Shown: positions 1-6,071, numbered from the stretch's first letter. The stretch: 7,944 nt of DNA from an uncultured Microbacteriaceae bacterium (GCA_946481135.1 CAMLMQ010000143.1:1-7944); one strand, 5' to 3'. Program-made: numbers and translations. The notes: generated by a model from the sequence alone, not told the origin.

Positions 1-201
1 TCGTTCGCCGACCTCGCCGCCGTCGCCGACGACTGCCCGCGCGGCTGCACCCATCTGCCCGACGCCCCCGACTGCGAGCTCAACGACGCCGTCGCCGACG
101 GCCGCCTCCCCGCCGCGCGCGTCGATTCCCTCCAGCGCCTGCTCGCGACCCTCGCCCCTGATCCGCGAGGTGCCACGTTCCGGGCATCTCGCGACACGTG
201 A
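1..201 (+). CDS. rsgA: RsgA, ribosome small-subunit-dependent GTPase A (C-terminal 66 residues, 5' truncated by window edge)
   Basis: This is the tail of RsgA, a circularly permuted GTPase that helps the late maturation of the 30S ribosomal subunit in the cytoplasm. The GTPase and OB domains lie outside the window; only the zinc-binding C-terminal domain is visible. It carries the cluster DDCPRGCTH followed by a further Cys (C12, C16, H18 and C25 of the fragment), which matches the Cys-Cys-His-Cys zinc site of the family, although spacing is slightly different from that of the E. coli protein. The helix RVDSLQRLLA that normally ends the protein is present. Beyond it the frame runs on for about 17 residues (PDPRGATFRASRDT and neighbours) encoded largely by an imperfect repeat, so this tail is probably not conserved. 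The fragment is in frame from base 1 and ends at TGA 199-201. It is followed closely by hisN on the same strand. Family assignment is confident; it rests on the zinc motif and C-terminal helix only. Confidence 0.85.
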   Translation, partial: SFADLAAVADDCPRGCTHLPDAPDCELNDAVADGRLPAARVDSLQRLLATLAPDPRGATFRASRDT

Positions 202-228
202 GCGGCGCGTTCCGGCATGTCGCGAACG
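176..228. repeat. Two-copy imperfect tandem repeat between rsgA and hisN
   Basis: Copy 1 (176-198) and copy 2 (208-228) align over about 21 bases with only one substitution and two single-base indels; the shared core reads CGTTCCGG-CAT-TCGCGA. Each copy also has short self-complementary ends: CACGT/ACGTG around copy 1 (174-178 with 196-200) and CGTTC/GAACG in copy 2. Copy 1 encodes the last residues of rsgA and copy 2 lies just upstream of the hisN -10 box. It could be an operator pair, a small dispersed repeat, or chance; its role is unknown. Confidence 0.5.
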
Positions 229-230
229 AG

Positions 231-236
231 TAGCTT
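231..236 (+). promoter_or_regulatory. Predicted -10 box for leaderless hisN transcript
   Basis: TAGCTT fits the actinobacterial -10 pattern TANNNT and is followed by seven bases and then GTG at 244, so transcription would begin at or next to the start codon. No convincing -35 box is seen. The same arrangement precedes three other genes in the window. If this is the promoter, hisN can be expressed independently of rsgA and the ATG at 217 lies upstream of the transcript. Confidence 0.5.
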
Positions 237-243
237 GGGTCGC

Positions 244-1035
244 GTGACGTTCTCCCTCGCCGACGACCTCTCCGTGGCGCTCACCCTCGCGGGTGAAGCC
301 GACCTCATCGCGATCGACCGCTACCGCGCGCAAGACCTCGACGTGCAGCACAAGCCCGACCGCTCGCAGGTGACGGATGCCGACACGCGTGTCGAGCGGA
401 TCATCCGCGAGCACCTCGCCGACGCGCGACCCGGTGACGCCGTGCTCGGCGAGGAGTTCGGTACCGAGGGATCGTCGAACCGCCAGTGGATCGTCGACCC
501 GATCGACGGCACGAGCAACTTCGTGCGGGGCGTGCCGATCTGGGGTGCCCTCATCTCCCTCGTGATCGACGGCGTGCCGGAGGTGGGTGTGGTGAGCGCG
601 CCCGCCCTCGGCAAGCGCTGGTGGGCCGCGACCGGTCACGGTGCGTGGCTGCAGGAGCAGGGGCACGAGCCGCGCCGTCTGCGGGTGAGTCGCATCGCGG
701 AACTGACGGAGGCATCCCTCTCCTACAACTCGCTCAAGCACTGGGACCAGTACGGCCGCCTCGACCAGCTCGTCGACCTCAGCCGCACCGTCGAGCGCAC
801 GCGCGCGTTCGGCGACCTCTGGTCGTACATGCTGCTCGCGGAAGGCGCGATCGACATCGCGGGCGAGTTCGACGTGAAGCCGTGGGACATCGCCGCGCTC
901 GTGCCGATCGTGCGCGAAGCCGGAGGCCGGGTGACGGATGTCGACGGCGCCGAGAACACCCTCGACACGCTCTCGGTGATCGCCACGAACGGCCTGCTGC
1001 ACGACGACGTGCTCGCCCGCCTCCCGCGCCCCTGA
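244..1035 (+). CDS. hisN: Histidinol-phosphatase HisN (inositol monophosphatase family)
   Basis: This is a 263-residue enzyme of the Mg2+-dependent inositol monophosphatase fold. In actinobacteria, proteins of this type dephosphorylate L-histidinol phosphate to histidinol, the penultimate part of histidine synthesis. The metal-site motifs are all present: VTDAD near residues 43-47, GEEFG at 69-73, WIVDPIDGTSNF at 82-93 (the two Asp of DPIDGT) and KPWDIAA around 212-218, whose Asp is the last metal ligand. Length is normal for the family. I chose GTG 244 rather than the ATG at 217, because a -10 box TAGCTT sits seven bases before the GTG and the extra nine residues (MSRTSSLGR) do not resemble the family N-terminus; the ATG also lies inside a repeat. 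It follows rsgA with a short gap. A general inositol-phosphate phosphatase is the alternative; the fold is certain, the substrate is inferred from overall similarity to actinobacterial HisN. Confidence 0.82.
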   Translation: MTFSLADDLSVALTLAGEADLIAIDRYRAQDLDVQHKPDRSQVTDADTRVERIIREHLADARPGDAVLGEEFGTEGSSNRQWIVDPIDGTSNFVRGVPIWGALISLVIDGVPEVGVVSAPALGKRWWAATGHGAWLQEQGHEPRRLRVSRIAELTEASLSYNSLKHWDQYGRLDQLVDLSRTVERTRAFGDLWSYMLLAEGAIDIAGEFDVKPWDIAALVPIVREAGGRVTDVDGAENTLDTLSVIATNGLLHDDVLARLPRP

Positions 1036-1052
1036 GCCGCGAGACGCTGCCC

Positions 1053-1058
1053 TAGGCT
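1053..1058 (+). promoter_or_regulatory. Predicted -10 box for leaderless lipoprotein gene
   Basis: TAGGCT is followed by six bases and then the GTG start at 1065, again the leaderless arrangement. It lies in the 29-base gap after the hisN stop. There is no Shine-Dalgarno sequence in that gap, which supports the leaderless reading. No clear -35 element was seen. Confidence 0.5.
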
Positions 1059-1064
1059 GGCGCC

Positions 1065-1538
1065 GTGCACGGAACCCGCCGGCTCCTCCCCACCTTCGCC
1101 GTCGTCGTCGTGCTGCTCGCGGGCTGCGCGGCATCCGGACCCGACGCGACCGGCGCGCTCGACGGCGACGTGTTCCAACTCGGCGTCGGCGACTGCCTCG
1201 ACGACCGGGACGTCGCGGACGAGGTCACGACGGTGCCGGTGGTGCCGTGCTCCGAGCCGCACGACTCCGAGGTGTTCGCCCGCACGGAGGTCGCGGAGGG
1301 CACCTTCCCCGGGGTGGAGGCGCTCGAGGCGCGGCTCGCGGAGTTCTGCCAGGGCGAGGCGTTCGAACGGTTCGTCGGTGTGCCGTACGCCGCATCGCGC
1401 TACGTCACGGGCGGCTACTTCCCCACCGCGGGCAGCTGGGCGAGCGGCGACCGCGAACTGCTCTGCACGGTGTACGACGAGGATGGTCCGACCACGGGCT
1501 CCCTCGAGGGCGCCGAGCGGCCCGATCCCGCCCCCTAG
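1065..1538 (+). CDS. Small secreted lipoprotein, septum-formation domain type
   Basis: A 157-residue exported lipoprotein of unknown precise role. The N-terminus has two Arg residues, a hydrophobic stretch (residues 8-19) and a lipobox LLAGC with the lipidated Cys at 21, so it should be anchored to the outer face of the membrane. The rest resembles the actinobacterial septum-formation domain: VGDCLDD at 41-47, VPVVPCSEPHDSEVFA at 57-72, an EFCQGEAFERFVG stretch near 93-105 and a C-terminal W-x-x-GDRELLC around 125-134. Four Cys besides the lipid Cys (44, 62, 95, 134) are placed as in disulfide-forming members. The acidic Pro-rich tail is short. Despite the family name, a role in cell division is not shown for most members. 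The GTG start is chosen from the -10 box six bases upstream. The stop TAG overlaps, tail to tail, the TAG of the convergent E2 gene. Confidence 0.72.
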   Translation: MHGTRRLLPTFAVVVVLLAGCAASGPDATGALDGDVFQLGVGDCLDDRDVADEVTTVPVVPCSEPHDSEVFARTEVAEGTFPGVEALEARLAEFCQGEAFERFVGVPYAASRYVTGGYFPTAGSWASGDRELLCTVYDEDGPTTGSLEGAERPDPAP

Positions 1539-2776
1539 GACCCGAGCAGCACCCGCTCATCGGGGGCGGCGAGCATGCCGCCGAGCTCGGCGAGGAAGCG
1601 CGACCCCTGCTCGCCGTCGACGACCCGGTGGTCGAACGAGAGGCTGAGCGTCATCACGGAACGCAGCGCGACTCCGCCCTCGAACTCCCACGGTCGGCGC
1701 TGCGCGGCCCCGAGCGCGAGGATGCCGGCCTCCCCCGGATTGAGGATGGGGGTGCCCGCCTCGACACCGAAGACCCCGATGTTCGTGATCGTGAACGTGC
1801 CGCCCGAGAGTCGTGCGGGGCCCGCCCGCCCCGACCGGGCCTCGGCGGTCAACTCCGCGAGCGCGCCCGCGAGGTCGACGAGCCCGAGGGTGTCGGCGGC
1901 TTTGACGTTCGGCACGACGAGCCCCCGGTCGGTGGCCGCGGCGATGCCGAGGTTCACATAGCCGTACCGCACGATCTCCTGCGTCGCCTCCTCCCACCGC
2001 GAATTGAGCTCGGGATGCGCGGCGAGCGTCACGCAGACGGCCCGCGCGACGAGCGCGAGGAGGTTCACCCGGGTGCCCTCGCGCTCGGTGACACGTGCGG
2101 CGAGTTCGAGCGCCGGGGTCACGTCGACCGTGTGGAAGACGCTCACGTGCGGCGCGGTGAACGCGCTCGCGACCATCGCGGCGGCGGTGTGCTTGCGCAC
2201 CCCCCGGATCGGGATGCGCGTCACCGGTCCGGCATCCGCCGCTCCCGTCGTGGCGGCGACGACGTCGTCGCGGGTGATGAGACCGTCAGGGCCGGTACCG
2301 ACGATCCGGTCCAGGTCGAGGCCGAGCTGACGCGCGAGGTGCCGCACGGGCGGTGTCGAGCGGCGACGCTCGGCCGGGGCGCCGGCCGAGCGCGCCGGGG
2401 GCACGGCTGCGGCGGGTGCCTTGCGCGGGCGACGGACGGGACGACCCGATCGCTCCGGCGCGACGGCGTGACCGATGATGCTCGCCTGCGGCTCGTCGAC
2501 CGCGGCGTCGGGCATCGGCGTCGACGTCGCCTCCCCGGGCAGAGCGAACGTCACGAGCGGATCGCCGACGTTCACCGTCTCGCCGGCTCGGGCGTGCAGC
2601 TCGGCGACGACACCGGCGTACGGCGACGGGATCTCGACGAGCGCCTTCGCGGTCTCGACTTCCGCGATGATCTGGTTGAGCTGCACCGTGTCACCCTCGG
2701 CGACCCGCCACTCGACGATGTCGGACTCGGTGAGACCCTCGCCGAGGTCGGGCAGCCGGAACTCGCGCAGGCTCAC
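1535..2776 (-). CDS. bkdC: Lipoamide acyltransferase (E2) of branched-chain 2-oxo-acid dehydrogenase complex
   Basis: A 413-residue E2 subunit, the structural core that transfers the acyl group from the E1-bound lipoyl arm to CoA. Domain order is visible: one lipoyl domain (about 4-79) with the lipoylated Lys44 in VETAKALVEIP; an Ala/Pro/Arg-rich linker (80-140); a peripheral-subunit-binding domain (about 142-176, PPVRHLARQLGLDLDRIVGTGPDG); and the catalytic acyltransferase domain from about 186, with the active-site motif DHRVVDG at 382-388 (His383, Asp387). Length with a single lipoyl domain is typical of branched-chain E2s. The GTG start overlaps the TGA of the upstream E1 beta gene in the sequence GTGA, indicating translational coupling. 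The frame stays open far upstream through the E1 genes, but that is a high-GC shadow; the lipoyl domain begins directly after this GTG. Pyruvate-type E2 cannot be excluded by sequence alone. Confidence 0.9.
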   Translation of the reverse strand: MSLREFRLPDLGEGLTESDIVEWRVAEGDTVQLNQIIAEVETAKALVEIPSPYAGVVAELHARAGETVNVGDPLVTFALPGEATSTPMPDAAVDEPQASIIGHAVAPERSGRPVRRPRKAPAAAVPPARSAGAPAERRRSTPPVRHLARQLGLDLDRIVGTGPDGLITRDDVVAATTGAADAGPVTRIPIRGVRKHTAAAMVASAFTAPHVSVFHTVDVTPALELAARVTEREGTRVNLLALVARAVCVTLAAHPELNSRWEEATQEIVRYGYVNLGIAAATDRGLVVPNVKAADTLGLVDLAGALAELTAEARSGRAGPARLSGGTFTITNIGVFGVEAGTPILNPGEAGILALGAAQRRPWEFEGGVALRSVMTLSLSFDHRVVDGEQGSRFLAELGGMLAAPDERVLLGS

Positions 2777-3786
2777 GCCGCCGCCCCCGGGATGCGGCCG
2801 AGCACGCGGTCGACCCCGTGCAGGATGCGGTCGAGGTCGGGGATCATGTGCTTCTCCAACCGTGCGGCGGGGTAGACGACATCGTGCCCGGTCACCCGAA
2901 CCGGCGCGGCCTCGAGGTACTCGAAGCAGCGTTCGGTGATCGTCGCGGCGACCTCCGCGCCGAGCCCGGCGGTCGACGGGGCCTCGTGGGCGACGACCAG
3001 TCGCCCCGTGCGCCGCACCGACCCCTCGATCGTCGGATAGTCGATCGGCGAGAGCGAGCGCAAATCGACCACCTCGATCGAGACGCCCTCGTCCTCGGCG
3101 GCGAGCGCGGCATCCAGGGCGGTGGCGACGAGCGCCCCGAACGTGACGAGCGTCACGTGATCGCCCCGGCGCACGACGCGCGCCGACCCCATGGGCGGGT
3201 CGAGCAGCTGCTCGTCGACCTCGCCGCGCACGTGGTAACGGCGCTTCGGTTCGAAGAAGATGACGGGATCGTCGCACGCGATCGCCTGACGCAGCAGCGT
3301 GTGGGCGTCCTGCGGGGTCGACGGCGACACGACGCGCAGCCCCGGGATGTGGGCGAAGAGCGCCTCCGGGCTGTCGGAGTGGTGCTCGGGACTGCCGACG
3401 CCGCCCCCCACCGGAACGCGGATCGTCAGCGGCAGCGTCACCGCCCCGCCCGTGCGGGCGTGCATCCGGGCGAGCTGGCTCACGATCTGATCGAACGCGG
3501 GATAGACGAAGCCGTCGAACTGGATCTCGGCGACCGGACGGTACCCGCGGAACGCGAGACCGATCGCGGTGCCGATGATGCCCGACTCGGCGAGCGGGGT
3601 GTCGACGACGCGGTGCGCCCCGAACTCCGGTTGCAGCCCGTCGGTGATGCGGTACACGCCGCCGAGCACCCCGACGTCCTCGCCGAGCACCACGACCTTC
3701 GGGTCGTCGGCGAGGGCGCGGCGCAGACCCGTGTTGAGGGCCTTGCCCAGCGTGAGGGTCTGCGGCCCGGTGGGTGCGGCGGCCAT
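2773..3786 (-). CDS. bkdB: 2-oxo-acid dehydrogenase E1 component, beta subunit
   Basis: A 337-residue beta subunit of the heterotetrameric thiamine-diphosphate E1 enzyme, which with the alpha subunit decarboxylates branched-chain 2-oxo acids and acylates the lipoyl arm of E2. Family landmarks are in order: VVVLGEDVG at 31-39, DTPLAESGI at 62-70 (Glu67 is at the position expected to contact the thiamine pyrimidine), FDGFVYPAFDQIVSQ at 90-104, the HHSDSPE loop at 135-141, and IPGLRVVSPST at 147-157. The C-terminal transketolase-like domain (SIEVVDLRSLSPID) follows. Length is normal. The ATG start shares one base with the TGA of the alpha-subunit gene (TGATG), and no Shine-Dalgarno is evident, so it is probably translated by coupling. 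The stop overlaps the start of the E2 gene. Branched-chain specificity is inferred from the partner alpha subunit; a pyruvate or acetoin enzyme is less likely. Confidence 0.9.
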   Translation of the reverse strand: MAAAPTGPQTLTLGKALNTGLRRALADDPKVVVLGEDVGVLGGVYRITDGLQPEFGAHRVVDTPLAESGIIGTAIGLAFRGYRPVAEIQFDGFVYPAFDQIVSQLARMHARTGGAVTLPLTIRVPVGGGVGSPEHHSDSPEALFAHIPGLRVVSPSTPQDAHTLLRQAIACDDPVIFFEPKRRYHVRGEVDEQLLDPPMGSARVVRRGDHVTLVTFGALVATALDAALAAEDEGVSIEVVDLRSLSPIDYPTIEGSVRRTGRLVVAHEAPSTAGLGAEVAATITERCFEYLEAAPVRVTGHDVVYPAARLEKHMIPDLDRILHGVDRVLGRIPGAAA

Positions 3787-4895
3787 CAGTCGGCGAACCC
3801 GTCGAGGTAGCGGGCGTACTCGGCGCGCTGGCGGTCGACCACGGGATGCGGTTCCGCGTAGACGTGCGCGAACAGATCGAGCGGTCCCGGGTCGGGAAGC
3901 GCGAGGCAGCCCGCCCGCAGCTCCGCGGCCGCAGCATCCGCCTCCGCCCGGATGCGGGCCTCCCCCGCGTCGTCGAGCGCTCCCGTGCCGCGCAGATACG
4001 TGCCGAGTCGGGCGATCGGGTCGCGCGCTTCCCACGCGGCGAGTTCGTCGGCATCCCGATAGCGGGTCGGATCGTCCGCGGTCGTGTGCGGGCCCATCCG
4101 GTAGGTGACGGCCTCGATCATGGTCGGCCCCTCCCCCGCGCGTGCCCGGGCGAGGGCGACCCGCATCGCCGCGGCGACGGCGAGCACGTCGTTACCGTCG
4201 ACCCGCAGCGCGGGGATGCCGAAGCCGCCCGCCCGGTCGGCGAGCTCGACGGTCGACTGCACGCGCACCGGCTCCGAGATCGCCCAGTGGTTGTTCTGGC
4301 AGAAGAACACGACCGGTGCCGCGAAGCTCGCCGCGAAGACCATGGCCTCGGAGACATCCCCCTCGCTCATCGCGCCGTCGCCGAAGTAGGTCACCGCGAC
4401 CGCATCCGTGCCGTCGTTGCGGATGCCCATCGCGTAGCCGACGGCGTGCAGGGTCTGCGCGCCGATGATCACCTGCGGCGTCGCCATCCCGAACTCGTGG
4501 GGATTCCAGCCCGACTGCCCGACACCGCGCCAGACGCGCAGCAGGTCCTGCAGCGGCACACCGCGGGTGTAGGCGACCGCGTGCTCGCGGTAGCTGGAGA
4601 ACACGAAGTCGTCGTCGCGCAGCATCCTCCCCGACCCGATCTGCGCCGCCTCCTGCCCCACGAGCGGCGGCCACAGCGACAACTCTCCCTGGCGCTGCAG
4701 GGCCGTCGCCTCGGCGTCGATGCGGCGCACGACGGTCATGTCACGCAGGAACCCGAGCAGCGCGTCGTCGGTCAGGTCGGCGACGTGGGGGTCGAACTCG
4801 GGTGACGCGACGCGCACCCCGCGCTCGTCGAGCAGCTGCACGAACACGGTCGTCCCACCGTTCTTCCGTCCCAGACGTGCGGCGGGGGTCCGCAC
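3786..4895 (-). CDS. bkdA: 2-oxo-acid dehydrogenase E1 component, alpha subunit (branched-chain type)
   Basis: A 369-residue alpha subunit carrying the thiamine-diphosphate site. The ThDP motif starts at FGDGAMSEGD (171-180) and closes with the Asn pair in CQNNHWAIS (199-207), giving the usual spacing of about 30 residues. ALQRQGELSLWPPLVGQEA (65-83) and SSYREHAVAY (100-109) are typical. The loop YRMGPHTTADDPTRYR (265-280) looks like branched-chain E1 alpha (PHxTxDD) rather than pyruvate E1 alpha (HGHSMSDP). Most high-GC actinobacteria use a homodimeric AceE for pyruvate, which also favours a branched-chain role, supplying starters for iso/anteiso fatty acids. It is the first gene of the three-gene operon. 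GTG 4895 is preceded at seven bases by TAGGCT, suggesting a leaderless start; a GTG at codon 17 (4847), just before FVQLLDERG where many homologues begin, with GGTGGG upstream, is an alternative start. Confidence 0.88.
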   Translation of the reverse strand: MRTPAARLGRKNGGTTVFVQLLDERGVRVASPEFDPHVADLTDDALLGFLRDMTVVRRIDAEATALQRQGELSLWPPLVGQEAAQIGSGRMLRDDDFVFSSYREHAVAYTRGVPLQDLLRVWRGVGQSGWNPHEFGMATPQVIIGAQTLHAVGYAMGIRNDGTDAVAVTYFGDGAMSEGDVSEAMVFAASFAAPVVFFCQNNHWAISEPVRVQSTVELADRAGGFGIPALRVDGNDVLAVAAAMRVALARARAGEGPTMIEAVTYRMGPHTTADDPTRYRDADELAAWEARDPIARLGTYLRGTGALDDAGEARIRAEADAAAAELRAGCLALPDPGPLDLFAHVYAEPHPVVDRQRAEYARYLDGFAD

Positions 4896-4902
4896 CCGGC
4901 AC

Positions 4903-4908
4903 AGCCTA
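4903..4908 (-). promoter_or_regulatory. Predicted -10 box of the bkd operon
   Basis: On the minus strand TAGGCT is followed by seven bases and GTG 4895, the same leaderless layout as other genes here. It lies about 34 bases from the nearest arm of the left palindrome of the DUF559 cassette, so an insertion there could have altered the region just upstream of this promoter. No clear -35 box is seen. Confidence 0.5.
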
Positions 4909-4941
4909 CCGGGGGTCGGGGTGGCCTCCTCACGCTCCCGT

Positions 4942-4983
4942 TAGTTGCACGCGCCGCCGTTCTCCCCAGCGCGCGAGCAACTA
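4942..4983. repeat. Left hairpin of the cassette
   Basis: Arms TAGTTGCACGCGC (4942-4954) and GCGCGAGCAACTA (4971-4983) pair at 12 of 13 positions around a 16-base loop. The inner arm contains the TAG stop codon of the DUF559-type gene, so that gene ends inside the hairpin. It could act as its terminator, but no T-tract follows on either strand. Confidence 0.75.
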
Positions 4984-5904
4984 CGCGGCGCGCAAGCCGG
5001 CCTCTGAGAGTCGTCGACGAAGAGCGGTGAGGTCACGGGCGATCGGCCAGTCCCATCTCACCACCCGCGGCCCGAGCGCTCGCAGGCGGTCCTCACGTCG
5101 CTTCTCGGCGACCACGATGTCCGCGGGGTTGCGTCCGAGATCCGAGAAGTCACGGAGGTACTTGCCGATCCCGTCGAACTCGCCGATGACCTGCGCGTCG
5201 GGCCACCAGAAGTCGACGACGCCGATGAGGCCGAAAGCATCCAGAAATCGCACCTGAAGCTGCGGAGCCGGCAAGCCCAGCCTGTGGATGCCGACCCGGC
5301 TGAGCGACTCTCCCGGCGACCCCGACGCCGCATCCGCGAACTCGATGGACCAGGCCGCACGAGCCGAACCCGAACTTGCGGGGAGGATGGCCGCCCAGGC
5401 TCGGAGATCCTCGCGATCGACAGCCAGGTCGGGCCGTCCGAGGACTGCGTCGAGCACCGGGAGCGCGACCTCCGGCCGGTACCCGGCGGCGATGTGAACG
5501 GCGGTGTCGGAGGGCGCCGTCACGAGGAGCCCGTCGATGCGCCGTATGTCGTCGGGGATGCCGACAGCGTGCCGCCGGAGACCGGTCATCGATCGACCGC
5601 CCGGAGCGTGGGGCACGACGCAGTGCGGGATCGCCAGATCGCCGCCCACAACGGGCAGCTTCCAGACAAGCGCGGCGGACAGGTGCGAGAACACAGTGCC
5701 GGGTCGCAGCAGGGCGACGCCGCGCACGCGCGCGAGGTGCCGACCCTCGAAGTCGAGGGAGTCCCACATGTCGCGAGCGACGTACACCCCGCGCACGACT
5801 CGGACGAACTCACCACGCGCGGCCCCTCGATAGATCGCTGCCCGCTCTCCGGGGTTCGAGATCCGAGGCGTGACCAGGTAGTGCGAGTGCCAGGTGTCGT
5901 CCAT
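4981..5904 (-). CDS. AbiEi-like/DUF559 protein: predicted DNA-binding N-terminus plus Vsr-like nuclease domain
   Basis: A 307-residue protein of a family common and multi-copy in actinobacteria, often labelled DUF559, endonuclease-domain or type IV antitoxin AbiEi-like. The N-terminal part (about 15-45, ending EFVRVVRGVYV) resembles the small winged-helix start of AbiEi-type proteins; VFSHLSAALVWKLP (71-84) is another family hallmark. The C-terminal part (about 195-307) looks like a PD-(D/E)XK or Vsr-like nuclease: SPGESLSR at 196-203, VVDFWWP at 229-235, VIGEFDGIGKY at 239-249, AEKRREDRLRALG at 266-278 and VVRWDW at 281-286. D231, E242, D244 and K248 are plausible catalytic residues. ATG 5904 is the only start seen near the 5' end; GAGG lies only three bases before it. 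No partner toxin gene is adjacent. Residues 209-230 use TTT, GAT, GCT, CGA and CTT codons that are rare in the neighbours. Enzymatic activity and target are unknown; it lies between two related palindromes. Confidence 0.72.
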   Translation of the reverse strand: MDDTWHSHYLVTPRISNPGERAAIYRGAARGEFVRVVRGVYVARDMWDSLDFEGRHLARVRGVALLRPGTVFSHLSAALVWKLPVVGGDLAIPHCVVPHAPGGRSMTGLRRHAVGIPDDIRRIDGLLVTAPSDTAVHIAAGYRPEVALPVLDAVLGRPDLAVDREDLRAWAAILPASSGSARAAWSIEFADAASGSPGESLSRVGIHRLGLPAPQLQVRFLDAFGLIGVVDFWWPDAQVIGEFDGIGKYLRDFSDLGRNPADIVVAEKRREDRLRALGPRVVRWDWPIARDLTALRRRLSEAGLRAA

Positions 5905-6002
5905 GCACCTCAGGTGGCCGTCGCGCTCGACCTGCCCGCCTGGCCGCTTCTCCGATGAGGACGGCGCCGCCGCGACGATCCTGTGGAGGATGCGCGAGGC
6001 TG

Positions 6003-6042
6003 AGTTGCACACGCGGCTCGCAGGACGGCCGCGCGTGCAACT
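6003..6042. repeat. Right hairpin of the cassette, just downstream of gltA
   Basis: Arms AGTTGCACACGCGG (6003-6016) and CCGCGCGTGCAACT (6029-6042) pair at 13 of 14 positions with a 12-base loop. It starts 29 bases beyond the gltA stop and 98 bases upstream of the DUF559-type start codon, so it is placed where a gltA terminator would be, though no T-tract follows. The remaining bases between the two genes (5905-6002 and 6046-6071) show no other feature except a weak GAGG ribosome site before 5904. Confidence 0.75.
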
Positions 6043-6071
6043 AACTCCAGCGGAAGCTACGCCACCAGAAC

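Larger units (their letters stand above)
4940..6045. mobile_element. Candidate palindrome-bounded nuclease-gene cassette
   Basis: A 1.1-kb unit made of left hairpin, one DUF559-type gene, and right hairpin. The outer arm of the left hairpin (4940-4962) and the outer arm of the right hairpin (6023-6045, minus strand) both begin GTTAGTTGCACGCGC and match at 21 of 23 bases, forming terminal inverted repeats. Similarity stops exactly at the outer G on both sides. The only flanking direct repeat seen is CTCC (4935-4938 and 6045-6048), too short to count as a target duplication. There is no recognisable transposase. The unit lies between gltA and the bkd operon. Mobility is inferred from architecture; two copies of a terminator-like hairpin would be the conservative explanation. 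Confidence 0.35.

Noticed and set aside
217..243. ATG 217 as the start of hisN
   Set aside because: It lies in a repeat, adds residues unlike the family, and is upstream of a -10 box that fits the GTG at 244. Not fully excluded.
1247..2875. Long plus-strand frame opposite the E2 gene
   Set aside because: Low-complexity Arg/Gly/Asp-rich composition typical of antisense shadows; E2 on the other strand has complete domains and catalytic motif.
1535..4054. An 839-codon open frame on the minus strand running from the E2 gene back through the E1 genes
   Set aside because: Only the part from 2776 onward shows protein-family signal (lipoyl domain onward). Upstream it is Arg/Ala/Pro-rich translation of E1 genes in another frame, as expected at high GC.
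4942..6042. The two hairpins as ordinary rho-independent terminators
   Set aside because: Placement would fit, but no T-tract follows either hairpin and the strong sequence identity between the two outer arms in inverted orientation needs another explanation. Kept as the main alternative, not dismissed completely.
4935..6048. CTCC on both sides of the cassette as a target-site duplication
   Set aside because: Four bases in GC-rich DNA and not exactly abutting the left repeat; chance is likely.
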